A DNA stretch of 55,362 nucleotides, taken from contig WQXJ01000008.1 of the NCBI GenBank assembly GCA_009784895.1, positions 1 through 55,362 on the forward strand. The letters are read 5' to 3'. The notes below the pieces were generated by a model. That model saw only the letters and a list, made by a program, of their open reading frames with translations, had not been told where the DNA came from and searched no databases. Both the position numbers and the translations under genes were made by a program. Shown here one piece after another: positions 34,959 through 46,200 of this stretch. The stretch is from Micrococcales bacterium. Lineage in GTDB: Bacteria > Actinomycetota > Actinomycetes > Actinomycetales > WQXJ01. Every line of letters begins with the position of its first letter. The stretch's first letter is position 1.

Positions 34959-37154
34959 TCACGACCGATTGCGAGGCTCGAAGACATAGGTGATTTCGAA
35001 TTCTTTGACTGCGCGGTAGCGCTGTTGGCGCAGGCGCAGGTCTAGCCAGTTGGAACCGAAAGGTTGGAACACATCCAGGCCGCGGCCCAGGATTATTAGC
35101 CAGCCGGTGTCCGCCTGGATCGAGCGGTCGTGGATGGTGTCGCTAAAGGAGTAGTCGAAGCTGATTCCGGCCACGGCCACGTTGGTGCGCACGTCTTCCA
35201 GGAGGCCAAGTTGCTTCTTGGCCTCTTCTGGGGTTTCGTCAACCTTCGTGGTGAGGTGCACCTTCACCTCAACGCTGGGGTCTGTCACCTTTGTGATGGT
35301 CTCGATCAGCTCCACCAGATTCCGCATCTGGTGGGAGGCGCGGATGTAGGGATCGATCACCTCGATCCGGGTCGCGGCCCGGAGGTAGGGGCCGAAGAAG
35401 CGGTCGAAGCTGAAGCCGCGGCGGCCTTCGGCGAACTTGTGGTGGCCAGGCTTCAGCACGGTCTGTGCCGGCGTTGAAGGCTCAGCAGGTCGCTTGGCAT
35501 CAGGCGCCCCAGCTGCCGCCGCATCGGCTGCTGACCCCGCGGGCGAGGGCGCGCCAGAGTCAGCCGGGGACCCGGCATCGGCCTCCCCAGTCCCAGGCTC
35601 CGGCTCGGCCGCCACCCGGTGGTAGAGCTCGGGGTACTCGTCTTCCTCTAAGGTCGCAACCGGGGACCACTCACCACCGCTCTCAGCAAAGCCGAACCGG
35701 ACAGGGGTCATGGTGGTGTCAATCCGCAGCAACTGGTCTTTGACCCGTTTGCGCCCCTCGACCGCGGTCCGCAACAGCGCCTCCATCTCGCCAGCAGAAG
35801 CCTCGCCGGTGGGATGCACCAGCTTCATCAGCCCAGAGAAGGTCTTGTGGATGCCGTCCCGGTCGCGGGTGGAGATATCACCCGAGAGCTCGAAGTGGTC
35901 CTGAAACTTGTCGGAGAAATCGGTGTCCCGCATATCGCGCAGCACCTCGGCCAGGTAGTCCACCACGAAGCCGTGCCCAGAAGAGAACATCTCGCCGCGA
36001 ATCTGCTCGAACTCCCAGCCCGGGATGTAGAAGTGGATCCGGTCAAGGAAGGCCGGGTCGTGGTACTGCTCAGGCAGCTCGTCAAACAGGTCGGAGTTCT
36101 TCAACATGTAAGGCACCGTGTGGGCGGTGTTGCCAATGAAGACCATGGATGCCTCTGCCCCCAGCGTCTCAATCCCGCGGGAGAAGGACTTGTTAGCCAT
36201 GTAGTTCTTCATGATGTCAACCAGCGCGCGGTCGGCTCGCTTCTTCTTGCCGGCAAACTCATCGAAGGCCACACAGTCCCAGTAACCAACCAGGCCAATC
36301 CGGCCATTGGCATTGTTGACGAACAGCTTGGCCACCGTCACCTCGCCACCGGAAATCAACATGCCGTGCGGCGAAAACTCCGAGTAGATGTGGGACTTGC
36401 CGGTCCCCTTGGGCCCCAGCTCAACCAAATTGTAGTTGCGTTCAACAAACGGAATCAGCCGGACCAAATGCAACAGCTTGGCCCGCCGGCCAAACAAGGC
36501 TGGGTCAAAGCCGATCGATTGGAGCAGCAGGTCGATCCATTCCTCAGTGGTGAACTGGGCCCGGGCCTGCTGGTAGGTGGAAATGTCGAGGTTCGACAGT
36601 TGGATTGGCTTAAGGCTGTGCAACCGCCAGGGCACATCCTTGGAATCGCCAGAATGCGCGTAGACAATCTCGCTGATGCACCACACCCCGCCAGTAAGCA
36701 ACTTGGGATGCTGGCGCACGGTTTGGGCGGCCACAAGCACCCGGCTAATGCCAAGGTTAGAGAATTCGGCCTCGTAGACATCCAGCTTCTCATTCAGCGC
36801 CACCGACACCTTGTCGATTACCCGGTAGCGCCCCTGCTCCTTGATCCGGGACTGGATCAGGCGGCTCTCACCACGGTGGACATAGTTGTCGCGCAAAATG
36901 CTCCGCACCGCGTCAATGCCACTTTTGATGGTGGCCTCATCATCAGTGGCCGCGTACTGCGCCAGCAGGTACTCCAGCACGTAAGTGGGGACTATTGCGT
37001 TGCCTTTGACCGCCTTGACCAGATCCTTGCGGACAACTACACCTGGGAAGGCCGCCGTGATCTTGCGGTCCAGTTGGCTGGGCTGAGGCGAGCCGGAGGG
37101 CGGGCCGGTTTGACCTGGCTGCGCGCCAATTGCCGGATCGTTTGGTTCTGTCAT
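34959..37154 (-). CDS. brxL: BREX protein BrxL with PLD-like instead of Lon C-terminus
   Basis: 731-aa AAA+ protein, last gene of the BREX operon. The N-terminal core is typical: LDRKITAAFPGVVVRKDLV, Walker A GPKGTGKSHIYSEFS (residue ~250), Walker B VAFDEFAG (~296), then DLFDELPEQYHDPAFLDRIH and SGLMKLVHP. After an Ala/Pro/Ser/Gly linker (~515-562), the C-terminus reads FDRFFGPYLRAATRIEVIDPY, HDRSIQADTGWLIILGRGLD and RLRQQRYRAVKEFEITYVF. This looks like a MIT_C/phospholipase-D-like domain and shows none of the Lon protease Ser/Lys blocks of E. coli BrxL. ATG 37154 is chosen (AGGACGG upstream, 7 nt after pglZ). BrxL cores form DNA-binding rings; the role of this tail is unknown. Confidence 0.87.
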   Translation of the reverse strand: MTEPNDPAIGAQPGQTGPPSGSPQPSQLDRKITAAFPGVVVRKDLVKAVKGNAIVPTYVLEYLLAQYAATDDEATIKSGIDAVRSILRDNYVHRGESRLIQSRIKEQGRYRVIDKVSVALNEKLDVYEAEFSNLGISRVLVAAQTVRQHPKLLTGGVWCISEIVYAHSGDSKDVPWRLHSLKPIQLSNLDISTYQQARAQFTTEEWIDLLLQSIGFDPALFGRRAKLLHLVRLIPFVERNYNLVELGPKGTGKSHIYSEFSPHGMLISGGEVTVAKLFVNNANGRIGLVGYWDCVAFDEFAGKKKRADRALVDIMKNYMANKSFSRGIETLGAEASMVFIGNTAHTVPYMLKNSDLFDELPEQYHDPAFLDRIHFYIPGWEFEQIRGEMFSSGHGFVVDYLAEVLRDMRDTDFSDKFQDHFELSGDISTRDRDGIHKTFSGLMKLVHPTGEASAGEMEALLRTAVEGRKRVKDQLLRIDTTMTPVRFGFAESGGEWSPVATLEEDEYPELYHRVAAEPEPGTGEADAGSPADSGAPSPAGSAADAAAAGAPDAKRPAEPSTPAQTVLKPGHHKFAEGRRGFSFDRFFGPYLRAATRIEVIDPYIRASHQMRNLVELIETITKVTDPSVEVKVHLTTKVDETPEEAKKQLGLLEDVRTNVAVAGISFDYSFSDTIHDRSIQADTGWLIILGRGLDVFQPFGSNWLDLRLRQQRYRAVKEFEITYVFEPRNRS

Positions 37155-37161
37155 GGCCGTC

Positions 37162-39663
37162 CTAGAAGTCGAAATCGCTGGTGAAGGTGCGGTTGAGAGT
37201 GAAACGAAGCGTCGGAGGGTAACGGACGCGTTGTGATGTGCCAACTGTCTCGAATAGCCTCAGCTCGATGGTCTGGCCGTTGAACGGGTCGGCTTGCCGG
37301 CTGAGCACCAAGGTGATCGGGTGGAATCGGTCGCGTTTCTCGGATGAAGTCTGTGAGCAGACCACACAAACTTCGTTGGAGACCATGGTGTCCTCGACGT
37401 AGAGAGCTGCGAAAAGCTCACGCGGCCGGATCTTCTCGGTGACAGGTTCTTCTTGGTACAGGTGGACCGTGATCTGACCCGTGGTGATCCGGTCTGTGTC
37501 GGCCATAGGACGCACGGCCACCCGGTCAGTGTCCTTCGCCCGCTTCTTGTTGATGGCCAGGACCGGCACCACCACTTCCTGTAGCGAGGCGCCACCGTGG
37601 ACGTACCTGACGCCCGATCCGCCGGCTTTCAACCGGTGAATCGATCTGGGCACTTGGGCTTCCACCCGGCCGGTCAGGCCAAGTTGGGCCGAGGTAAAGG
37701 TGGTAAAGGCGGGCTGCCGCAGCAAGCCCAGCCCCAGCGCGAAACGCGGATTGATGACCGGCACCTGGTCACCATGAGGCTTCTCTGAGAGGTAGTCAGA
37801 TTCATTCAAACCGCTGTCTTGATAGAGAAAGCCGTGGTCGGCGGTGACCAGGATGTTGCTGGCATTGGCGCTGGCCAGAGCCTTGATAATCCTGATCAAG
37901 TCGGTGATGGTTCGCTCCACCGCATCAAAGACGCCGCCTTCGGTGGCGCGTTCTTCGCCGGTCCGGTCAATCAAGTCGTGGTAGAGGTACAGCACCTGGC
38001 TGGCTTTCAGCGTCTCACGCCGCTGGCTAGGGCTCTGCTCCAAGAAGGCCTCGCACCTAAGCGCCGCCCCGCCACATTGGTCCAGGAGCTTACCCCGATT
38101 GGCCGTGCCGTTGGAAGGTTTGCCGTCAACCGCCACATGGGCGCTTTTGTCTTCCGCAAACGCCAAGGTTTCGTGTGGCAGCAGGGCCGCCATACCCAGC
38201 TGCGTGTAGGAAGGCAAAGTGCTCAGCACGGAGTCCAAGTTGCCCTCGAATTTGTCCTCACGGCGAATGCGGCGGCATAGTTCCTCAGCCACCTCGTAGC
38301 GCAGCCCGTCAGAAATCAGCACCACAATCCGGTTGCCCTTAGACAGGTAGGGGCCTTGGACGTGCTTGGCAAAGAACTGCCGTTGCGGCGTGACGCCCTC
38401 GACGCGCCACTGCTCCAAGGTGTCGACCTGGCGCTGCCACTCATCGCCCAAGGGCCTGAGGAATCTGGTCGTGTAGAAACCCTCGACCTTTGCACGCAAG
38501 GCGGCCAAAGTGGGGTCGCTATCAATCTGGTCACAGTGCCAGGTGAAATGGCGGTAGGCCTGGTCAATGGCAAAAAAGGCCTCAGTGTATTGGTGGAAAC
38601 CTTCGGTCGGGCTGGCCATCGATAGGTCAGCCAGGTCAATTCGCGTCAGGCAGGTTGAGGCCGCCGTCAGGGCCAGGTAGTGGTGTTCGAAAACCGAGCC
38701 CCAGGTACCGGCCAGGCGGCTGCGTGCCATGTCCTTCACGTCCTGATCGAGCAAGGTGCGCTGCTCCACTCCAGCGGCCAGCCGAGTGGTTATCTCTTGG
38801 TCGGCTTCACGGAAGACAAACCGCTCCATCAGCTCCGGCAGGTCAAGGTCAGCCAGCTGTTCGCTGATCCGCAGGCTGACCGCGGACATCTCGGCCAAGG
38901 TCAAATAGGCCTGCGTGAAACGCAGGTCATTGCTCCAAGTACTGAAATCGCGCTGGATGTTGCGGTACTGGTTCGGCACGTCTGAGGCAAAGCCCTGCCA
39001 GGCCAGACCGAAGACCCACAGCATGAAGTCTTCGACCGATGGCGCATCGCTGGAGTAGCCGTAGATTTCTTTGGTACCGGCCCAGTGGTAGCCGTCCAGC
39101 CCAAGCTTGGTGATCTCGTTAATCCAGGTTGACCGGCCCGCCGCGTGTTCTTGCAGCAGATGGCGCCAGATCATGTCGAGCGAATGATCCTCGCAGCCGA
39201 TGACGGTGGCCACCATTTTGGCGGTAGCGACCTTGGCACTATCTTCAGCCGAGACTCGCTGACCCAGCTTGGTGTTGCGCTTGTCGGAGTTGAAAAACGC
39301 CGGGTAGTGTTCGACCAACTCCGCCGGCACCCCAAGATCTTGGGAGAGCAGGGCTTCCCTGTCAGCTGTGAACAAACCGTAGGTCAATTCCAGGTCCAGC
39401 AGCCAGTTGTCCAGGTTGGTCGCAGGTGGTGGACCGGCTCGATAGATCAGGAACTTGGCGGCGGGTTCTTCCGAAAGCACCTGGACCTTTATGGCGAATT
39501 CGTCTGAGTCGACCCGCAGGACCGTCACGCCAGGCAGGTCAAACTGATCGAGTTGGCTTTTGAATTCGCCCTCTGGATCAGACCAAATCACTAGGCGGGA
39601 GGTTGGGTCCGCCCCGGCGAACCGCTGTTGGAGCTGGGCCTGGATCGAAGCCAGTGCGATCAT
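37162..39663 (-). CDS. pglZ: BREX protein PglZ
   Basis: 833-aa alkaline-phosphatase-superfamily protein, a required core part of BREX and Pgl phage defence. The N-terminal IWSDPEGEFKSQLDQFDLPG is typical. The metal-site motifs are VVLISDGLRYEVAEEL (residue ~450) and ILVTADHGFLYQDSG (~609), and GGASLQEVVVPVLAI precedes the C-terminal domain. ATG 39663 overlaps the pglX stop by 1 nt (TGATG), so translation is coupled. Family members act as metal-dependent nucleases or phosphodiesterases in vitro; the in vivo substrate is unsettled. Confidence 0.94.
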   Translation of the reverse strand: MIALASIQAQLQQRFAGADPTSRLVIWSDPEGEFKSQLDQFDLPGVTVLRVDSDEFAIKVQVLSEEPAAKFLIYRAGPPPATNLDNWLLDLELTYGLFTADREALLSQDLGVPAELVEHYPAFFNSDKRNTKLGQRVSAEDSAKVATAKMVATVIGCEDHSLDMIWRHLLQEHAAGRSTWINEITKLGLDGYHWAGTKEIYGYSSDAPSVEDFMLWVFGLAWQGFASDVPNQYRNIQRDFSTWSNDLRFTQAYLTLAEMSAVSLRISEQLADLDLPELMERFVFREADQEITTRLAAGVEQRTLLDQDVKDMARSRLAGTWGSVFEHHYLALTAASTCLTRIDLADLSMASPTEGFHQYTEAFFAIDQAYRHFTWHCDQIDSDPTLAALRAKVEGFYTTRFLRPLGDEWQRQVDTLEQWRVEGVTPQRQFFAKHVQGPYLSKGNRIVVLISDGLRYEVAEELCRRIRREDKFEGNLDSVLSTLPSYTQLGMAALLPHETLAFAEDKSAHVAVDGKPSNGTANRGKLLDQCGGAALRCEAFLEQSPSQRRETLKASQVLYLYHDLIDRTGEERATEGGVFDAVERTITDLIRIIKALASANASNILVTADHGFLYQDSGLNESDYLSEKPHGDQVPVINPRFALGLGLLRQPAFTTFTSAQLGLTGRVEAQVPRSIHRLKAGGSGVRYVHGGASLQEVVVPVLAINKKRAKDTDRVAVRPMADTDRITTGQITVHLYQEEPVTEKIRPRELFAALYVEDTMVSNEVCVVCSQTSSEKRDRFHPITLVLSRQADPFNGQTIELRLFETVGTSQRVRYPPTLRFTLNRTFTSDFDF

Positions 39664-42600
39664 CAGACACCATCCTCCGGCCTGAGTGGATGCTTGGGCC
39701 AGGTCCAGCCCTCGACGTCGCGGCGATTCTTCTCGATGGCGGGGATGGCAGCCACGGCCCGGCCCAGGCGCAGGTAGTTCACCAGAACACCGTCGTCAAG
39801 ATCGAGGCGGAGGTTGCGGGAGACCAACGGGTAGAGCACATCGCGTTCGTAGTCTTGGCATTCGGTTAGCATCAAGGCCAGGTCATTGGCCTTTTTCTGG
39901 TCGGCGGCCTGGCCGGACGATTTCAGGGCGTTAGCCTCGGCTTGCAGCTTGGTCTGGAACTCCCGCAGGTAGTCGTTCAGTAGGTGGCTGAGCGTTTCCG
40001 GGGTGTAGCGGTGCAGGTAAATCAAGGCGTTGAAGGCGCCCTTGCCGTCGCGGCGGGTAGAAAAGAGCCAATAGATGGGCCGGCCTTTGTAGCGTTTGAT
40101 GTGGTCGGCGTAAAAGTCTCTCAGGAAATACTGCCGCATTTGTTTGCCCAAGGTCTGGTCGATGTAGGCCAAGTTGTCGTCAAAGTGGTCTTGACCGAAA
40201 GCAACCCGCAGGAACTGGCGGCAACGGGCCACCACACCACCTTCAAACCAGGTCTCACCAGTGAAAGGAATGACGTTGTGAGCATTGGGTCTGAATCGGG
40301 GCTCTGGCACCTTGGCCAGGTAGTCGCCGAGTGACTCACCCTGGCTGGCCAGGATTAGGCCGGGTTGGTCCAACGAGTAGCGGCCAAAGATGCAGCCCAC
40401 GGTGTAGCTCAGCAGCTCCTTGACCGATTCTTCGGCAAACAGGGTTTTGCGCTCGTCCTCATTCTTGCCCGGCCAGCGGAAGGCAGTGTTGCGGGTCAGC
40501 GAGACCCGTTCCAACGGCACTTCACAAGGAACCTCGTCTGCCAGGTCGTAGAGCTCGGCGACGGCCCGGTTGTTGGCCTCTTCCAGAGCCTGCTGCTGCG
40601 CAGAACGCTCGTCCCACACGGAACGATGCTCCTCTATGGCCTGCTCCATCGGGTGGTCGTTGCGCTGGGTGAGCAACGGATTGGCGCCGAAGTCCCACGA
40701 AGTCTCAAAGTCGTCCCAGTCACGCTTGGCCTCTGCCACCAGCGCCTCAATTGCCGCACCTCCTTCAAAGGATCTACATGGCACTGGCATCTTGGCAACG
40801 TATCCAGTGGGGAGGTGCAGGGTCGGAGCAATCGCCTGGAGAAGAGCTGCCGCCACAGCCGAGTTTAGAAGCGCCAAGAGCTTTGGATCGTCCTGGCCCG
40901 AAGAAAACAGCGACATGCCCACTACGTCGTGGATAAACCCTGGCGGAAAGCGACGGAACGCGGGGGCGCCGGACGTGACATCGGACCATGCCACCGAGGG
41001 CATGAAATAGGTGTCCGGATTCCGAAGCACCGAACGCGGGCGAAATCCCGTGAGTTCAGCTCCGTCGTTTTCCCAATTGACCACTTCTTGCTGGTTCCCA
41101 TGCCAGCGACGGAATTCGCCTCCCTTGTTGTACGGGAACCAGCGCCGGCCGGTAGCCCTAGCTGCGGGCCGGTTGCGGCAGCCAATCGCCGTGTTGTCTT
41201 TGTCAATCTCCCACCACTGGCGCACAAAGCGCATTACGTCCCCTGTGGACAATCCTTGACACGGCTTGGCCACCTGGGCAATGGGCTGCCCCCGAGTGAA
41301 GGCTCGGCGCATCTTCTCCGAAAGCCAGTAGACGATGGGCGTGCCCGGGATGTGCCTGAAAGACTTCTGGTCCACCGCAAAACTGTTGTAGGCCCTGTCA
41401 AGGAAAAGCGCTTCGATCTTGTCAACTGACCTGACTTCAACGTGTTGCTCGAACAGCCTGCGGTAGACACCCTTTCGCCCGCTGGATCGCGCCTTTTGAA
41501 CGATGAAGGCGACGGACCCGAAGTCGGATCCAAAGACCCCGCGCCCAAGGTGCGCCATCAAACAAAGGAAGTCTTCGCTGACCAGCCATTCCCGCAGGGT
41601 CTCAAATGATTTCAAAAACATCCACGAAGGCAGGTTGATGATCGCCCAAGTGCCCTGGTTGTGTGCCATTTCGTCGGCCCGGAGCATGAAAGCAGTCATC
41701 AGATCAGACCTGCCGCTCGGGTATTCGTCTCTCAGCCAGGTGGCGAGTGGGGTCGACATGTTGCGGGAGCCCATGTATGGCGGGTTGGTCACCACAACGG
41801 AGTACTGCCTGGCCAGGAATTCGGCCTGGTTCACCACCTGTTCCAGGCGTCCATCCAGGTCAACTTGATCAAAGGTCGGCGACTCGTGTTGGTCCCACCG
41901 CTCAGCCAGCCTGGCCTGGCTGTCCCCGCTGACGCCGTCAAACGGGGACAGGCCCCGCTGAGCCAACTGAGACTTGGCCAAGGCCAACCGGTCCGGATTG
42001 ACCCGCAGCAGCGAGCCGAAGGTGTTGGCATGTTCGAAGGCGTTCCAGAATGCGGCCTGAGCGCCCGCATCCGCCTCGGGGTCGATCAGGCCATCGAGCT
42101 CGTCCGGTTTGACCTTGACCGGCTCGAGCACACAAACGCTGGGCCTGACGCCGGTGGTAAAGAAACGACGCTGCTTGGCCCTGGCCTTCATGCAGAGGGC
42201 AAAGGCCGCCAGCGCCCCGGCCCGCTCGTCAATCTCCAGACCAAAGAGGTTGTGGGTCAGGATCAACCCGGGGATCTTTGACGGGGCGTAGCCCTGCTCG
42301 GCGTAGATGGCATAGAGCAGGTCAAAGGCGTAGGTCAGCATGTGTCCCGAGCCGCAAGCCGGGTCGCATACAGTCAGTTCCTGTGGTGAGTCGATGTGGA
42401 GAAACTCGCCTAGGTCACCTTCCGGCGCTATGAGGTGCTCCATCTGCTGGGCCAGCTGGGATTCGGGGTGGTTCAGCAGCCACAACCGGCCCACTGAGTT
42501 CTGTACCAAGTAGCGGACAATCCAATCCGGTGTGAACAGCTGTGTGGCCGGCGGGATCTCATTGGGACCGGCTTTGAGGCCTTTCTTGAAACCGGCCATG

Positions 42601-43262
42601 ACCTGGTTTTTGCGCTCTGCGATGTAGTACTGGTAAAGCCAGCCAATAACCTCGACATCCTGGCAGTCTTCTGGTGCCAGGCACTGCACAGCCTGATCCA
42701 AGACTGAGCCTTCTACCAGCAGGTTGGCCGGCATTAGCAGGCTGGTGTAGTTGCCCTCCGGCTGGAACATAAGGGGCATGGACTTGGACCAGTAGGCGCA
42801 GTGGGCAGCCAACACCAGGCCGTAGGCCTCCCCTTGGGGATCACTCGAGGGCACAGAGCCATTCAGCAGCCCGGTGATACGCTGGCGGGTCTCAGCCTTG
42901 CAGTAGACCTCGGGGTCGAAGTCACCGCGCTTGACCACCGCCAGTGATGCTGGCTGGCCGGCAGGAAAACCCTCCGGCGGCGAAACCACCGGGGTGTTGG
43001 TGTAGCGGTTAGCGTCCATGAAACGCAGAGCCACGATCCGGTTGAACCAGACATAGGCCTGTTGTTCGGTGACATACTGGCGACCGGCTTTCCCACCGCC
43101 ATGTGCCGCAATCACTTTCTCCAGGGCTCTTACCGCCTCAGACGCTTCGACCCTGGCGGTGGACGAGGCCGCCAAGACAATGCCCACCCGAGCCGCAACC
43201 TGCTGGACTAGCTCAGTGCGAGACGATGTGGCAAAGGCCTCAAGCTTGCGGCGGTCAATCAC
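39663..43262 (-). CDS. pglX: BREX adenine-specific DNA methyltransferase PglX
   Basis: 1199-aa methyltransferase that marks host DNA at a non-palindromic site and sets BREX specificity. SAM motif VCDPACGSGHMLTYAF (residue ~302) and catalytic motif VVTNPPYMGSRNMS (~492) are present; a KRYKGRPIYWLFSTRRDGKG block marks the C-terminal part, and the region between residues ~600 and ~900 should hold target recognition. GTG 43262 overlaps the brxC stop by 4 nt, with AGAGGA upstream. The length is normal for type 1 PglX; no frameshift or simple-sequence switch is seen. Confidence 0.95.
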   Translation of the reverse strand: MIDRRKLEAFATSSRTELVQQVAARVGIVLAASSTARVEASEAVRALEKVIAAHGGGKAGRQYVTEQQAYVWFNRIVALRFMDANRYTNTPVVSPPEGFPAGQPASLAVVKRGDFDPEVYCKAETRQRITGLLNGSVPSSDPQGEAYGLVLAAHCAYWSKSMPLMFQPEGNYTSLLMPANLLVEGSVLDQAVQCLAPEDCQDVEVIGWLYQYYIAERKNQVMAGFKKGLKAGPNEIPPATQLFTPDWIVRYLVQNSVGRLWLLNHPESQLAQQMEHLIAPEGDLGEFLHIDSPQELTVCDPACGSGHMLTYAFDLLYAIYAEQGYAPSKIPGLILTHNLFGLEIDERAGALAAFALCMKARAKQRRFFTTGVRPSVCVLEPVKVKPDELDGLIDPEADAGAQAAFWNAFEHANTFGSLLRVNPDRLALAKSQLAQRGLSPFDGVSGDSQARLAERWDQHESPTFDQVDLDGRLEQVVNQAEFLARQYSVVVTNPPYMGSRNMSTPLATWLRDEYPSGRSDLMTAFMLRADEMAHNQGTWAIINLPSWMFLKSFETLREWLVSEDFLCLMAHLGRGVFGSDFGSVAFIVQKARSSGRKGVYRRLFEQHVEVRSVDKIEALFLDRAYNSFAVDQKSFRHIPGTPIVYWLSEKMRRAFTRGQPIAQVAKPCQGLSTGDVMRFVRQWWEIDKDNTAIGCRNRPAARATGRRWFPYNKGGEFRRWHGNQQEVVNWENDGAELTGFRPRSVLRNPDTYFMPSVAWSDVTSGAPAFRRFPPGFIHDVVGMSLFSSGQDDPKLLALLNSAVAAALLQAIAPTLHLPTGYVAKMPVPCRSFEGGAAIEALVAEAKRDWDDFETSWDFGANPLLTQRNDHPMEQAIEEHRSVWDERSAQQQALEEANNRAVAELYDLADEVPCEVPLERVSLTRNTAFRWPGKNEDERKTLFAEESVKELLSYTVGCIFGRYSLDQPGLILASQGESLGDYLAKVPEPRFRPNAHNVIPFTGETWFEGGVVARCRQFLRVAFGQDHFDDNLAYIDQTLGKQMRQYFLRDFYADHIKRYKGRPIYWLFSTRRDGKGAFNALIYLHRYTPETLSHLLNDYLREFQTKLQAEANALKSSGQAADQKKANDLALMLTECQDYERDVLYPLVSRNLRLDLDDGVLVNYLRLGRAVAAIPAIEKNRRDVEGWTWPKHPLRPEDGV

Positions 43263-46200
43263 AAAGAAATCCTCTTGCCCTGGTCGATCGCCTGTTGCAA
43301 GGTGACACGCAATTCCTCAACGTAAGCGTCGACATCGGCCACGGTCTGCAACACCTTAGGCGCGGGAGCGGGCAAGGACCTGATCGACACAATGGGCGCA
43401 GCCCGGGGCGTTGGGCCTGCCTCTTTGGGCCCGGCCGGCTCCAGCAGTTCAAGTATTTCCAGGAAACCTTGTGCGGCAAACTCCTCTCGGAGCTGCTTGA
43501 TCACAGGGATGCTGGTAGCCGCAGCCACCGCCGCAAGAACCCTCTCCTGGATCTGCTGGACTTGCCCCAGCACCTCAGGCGAAGCCTGCTCGAGCACATC
43601 GCCTTGGACCGTGACATCGATCCGGGCACTGATCTGTTCAAGCGCGGCCTCGCGTTCGGCGTTGACGATGGCGCCGGCGGCCACTTTGAAAGCAGCCGCC
43701 GCGTCTTTCAGCCGGTTGGCCCCGGTGCGGATCAAGTTCGGGTCGGCTAGTAAAGCCTCGACACGCTCGGCCTGACCGTCGGTTAGGTAGCGCCGGTTGT
43801 CCTGGTTGGCGGCCAGGAGGTGGCTGGCTTCATCGAAGACGTCCTTTTGCGACGAATTCAGGAACGAGCTGATTGGGTCGATGAAGTCCTGCTTGGCCTC
43901 AAGCAACTGGTCGATGTAATCGGTGAACTGGTCCAAGTACCAGCTGGTGGGTCGGTTGACCACCTGGGTCAACCGGGAGATGGGCTGATCAAGGCCGTTA
44001 ATGAACGGGTAGCTGCCGTGAGCGGACCGGAGAGCCTCAAGGCGGCGCAGCTCGTCCTCCAGGCGCAGCTTCACCTGGGCGGCCAAGTCTCTGGGGTCAA
44101 CCGTGGCGATATTCTCCGCAGAGAACTCTTGAACAAATGTGCGGACTTGGTTGACCTTGGCCTGGTCGAACTGGCGCTGCTCGGTGACCTCGACATTGGG
44201 ATGATTGGCGGTGTTGCGCAGCACCTCGGCAACTTGCGTGCGGGCCAACTCCGAGCCGTCCAGGTGTAGGGTCACCTGGTCGGTGGCAAACAGCTTGGCA
44301 ATGACGCAAAGAATGGCCCCGGGCGGCCAGCCGTAGGGGCGGTCCTCAAACTGTTCCATGATCTTCTTTACCGTGACCATGGCGCCCTGGGCGCGCTGCT
44401 GGTTGATGTAGGACGCCAGCTCGGCGGCTGGCGGCTGGAGCTTGTCAAAGTCGCCGGCCAGCAACACAGGGTCGTTGGCCAGCACCTTGGCGATATCCGG
44501 TTCGGAATAGGCCACTCCGCCCAGGTCAGGCAGCCGGGTGTAGAAAGTGGCCACCAGCTGGCCAACGCCCTCGTCTAGGCGGGCCTCTGGTTCCGTGGCC
44601 GTGACGGCAACCTGGGCGCCGTTGATGACCATGGTCGAGTTGGCCAAGGCGCCCCGGATTCGTTTGACCAGTTCGTCACGACGCTGTCGGTTGAGTCGAG
44701 TTCTTGATTCGAGGATGTAGCGCCGGGTTTCGGTCAACCCAGAATGCATGGTCAGCTTGACGTACTTGTCAGTCTGGAGGTGGAGCTTCAGATCTCCGTA
44801 GAGCCTGGGGTCATGCGCCAGGACCACCCTTAGCTCAGGCCGGCCCATCGACTGGGCCTTGATGATGTCTTGGTCCTGCCCCAGCGCCGGGGAAATGTAG
44901 TGCACGGACAAAGTGTGTTGCCGGCCGTATGCAGAGTCATCAAGCTGGAGACCATATTTGAAGACCCGGCCGGTGGCGGCATGGGTCCATGAGTTGGTCT
45001 TGGCGACATCCTCGACAATCAGCTTGGCCAGCAGGCCAGAAATCTCGCCGGAATCCACGCCGGTGCCCTTGATCTCTTGCTCAATGTCCTGTTCTTCGTT
45101 GGTCAAATACTCATAGCTCGAACCACTTCGCTGAACGTAGGTTTCCCGCTCCAAAGTGTCCAGGGCCAAGCGGACCTCTTCACCCAGAACAGTCAGATCT
45201 TGGCCAAAGTGGTCAATCAGTAGGACCGCGAGGTTACGTGGCGTGGCCTTGAAACCCTCGACGTATTTGACCAAGAACAGGGCCATGAGCAGGCGGATGG
45301 CGGTCTCGCTGCCGGCCGGAAGGAGGTTTTGGGCGGTGGTGAGGTTGCGGGTGGCCGTGGACTTGACCGACTTGGCGATACCAGCAAACATGGCGTCGAG
45401 CGAAACCAGGGCGCCAACTGGCCGGGTGGTCATCTGCTTGCCGACCTCCTGAACCACCCCTAGCATTGACCGCTCACCAACGGAAGAATGCCGTCCTTCA
45501 AAGACGTTGTGGAGTGACAGCCCAATTAGGGCATCCTGGAAGAGCGCCAGCTGGTAAGGGACAAAGGGATAAAGGTCGGTGAAATCGTCCTGGTCTGAGT
45601 AGTTGCGATAGGACTTGGCCCCGTCAACGAAGTCGAAAAGGGTGCGGAAATTGGGCCGCTGTTGGTGGTACAACCCGGCAAAGCTGCCGGCCGCCGCGTC
45701 GGTCTTATCCAACAAACGCCGCTTGATGACCTCCTCAAGGTCGCGGCTAGTTAGTCTCATTGGAGCGACGAAACGAGCCTGGATTTTGGAGAAGTCATTG
45801 GCCTGTGTCTTGGTCCGGTCGCCAATCACCCCCTCAATGTCTTCCTGACTGGTGACAAAGACCCAGGCCCGGCCGTGGCAGCGCGTGGCCAGCGACTCAA
45901 CAATCGTTTGGAGGTTCAGCATCAGCTTGGTGTTGGTGCCAATGAACTGACCCACTTCATCGGCCATGAACAACAGACGGTGGTCGGGTGACTGGCCGTC
46001 CAACCAGTCCTTGACCTCATCCGCGAACTCTTCAATCGAGAGGGTGTACTTGTCCTCGTAGCGACCTAGGATGCTGTCACTTGGTGGCTCGCCGGTGACC
46101 ATGGACCAGGCCTGAGTGACGGCGTGCTCTTGGAGAATGCCCTCTTCGCGACCCTGAGCCCAAGGAACACCGGCGATCTGCTCGAAGGCTTGGCGGAACT

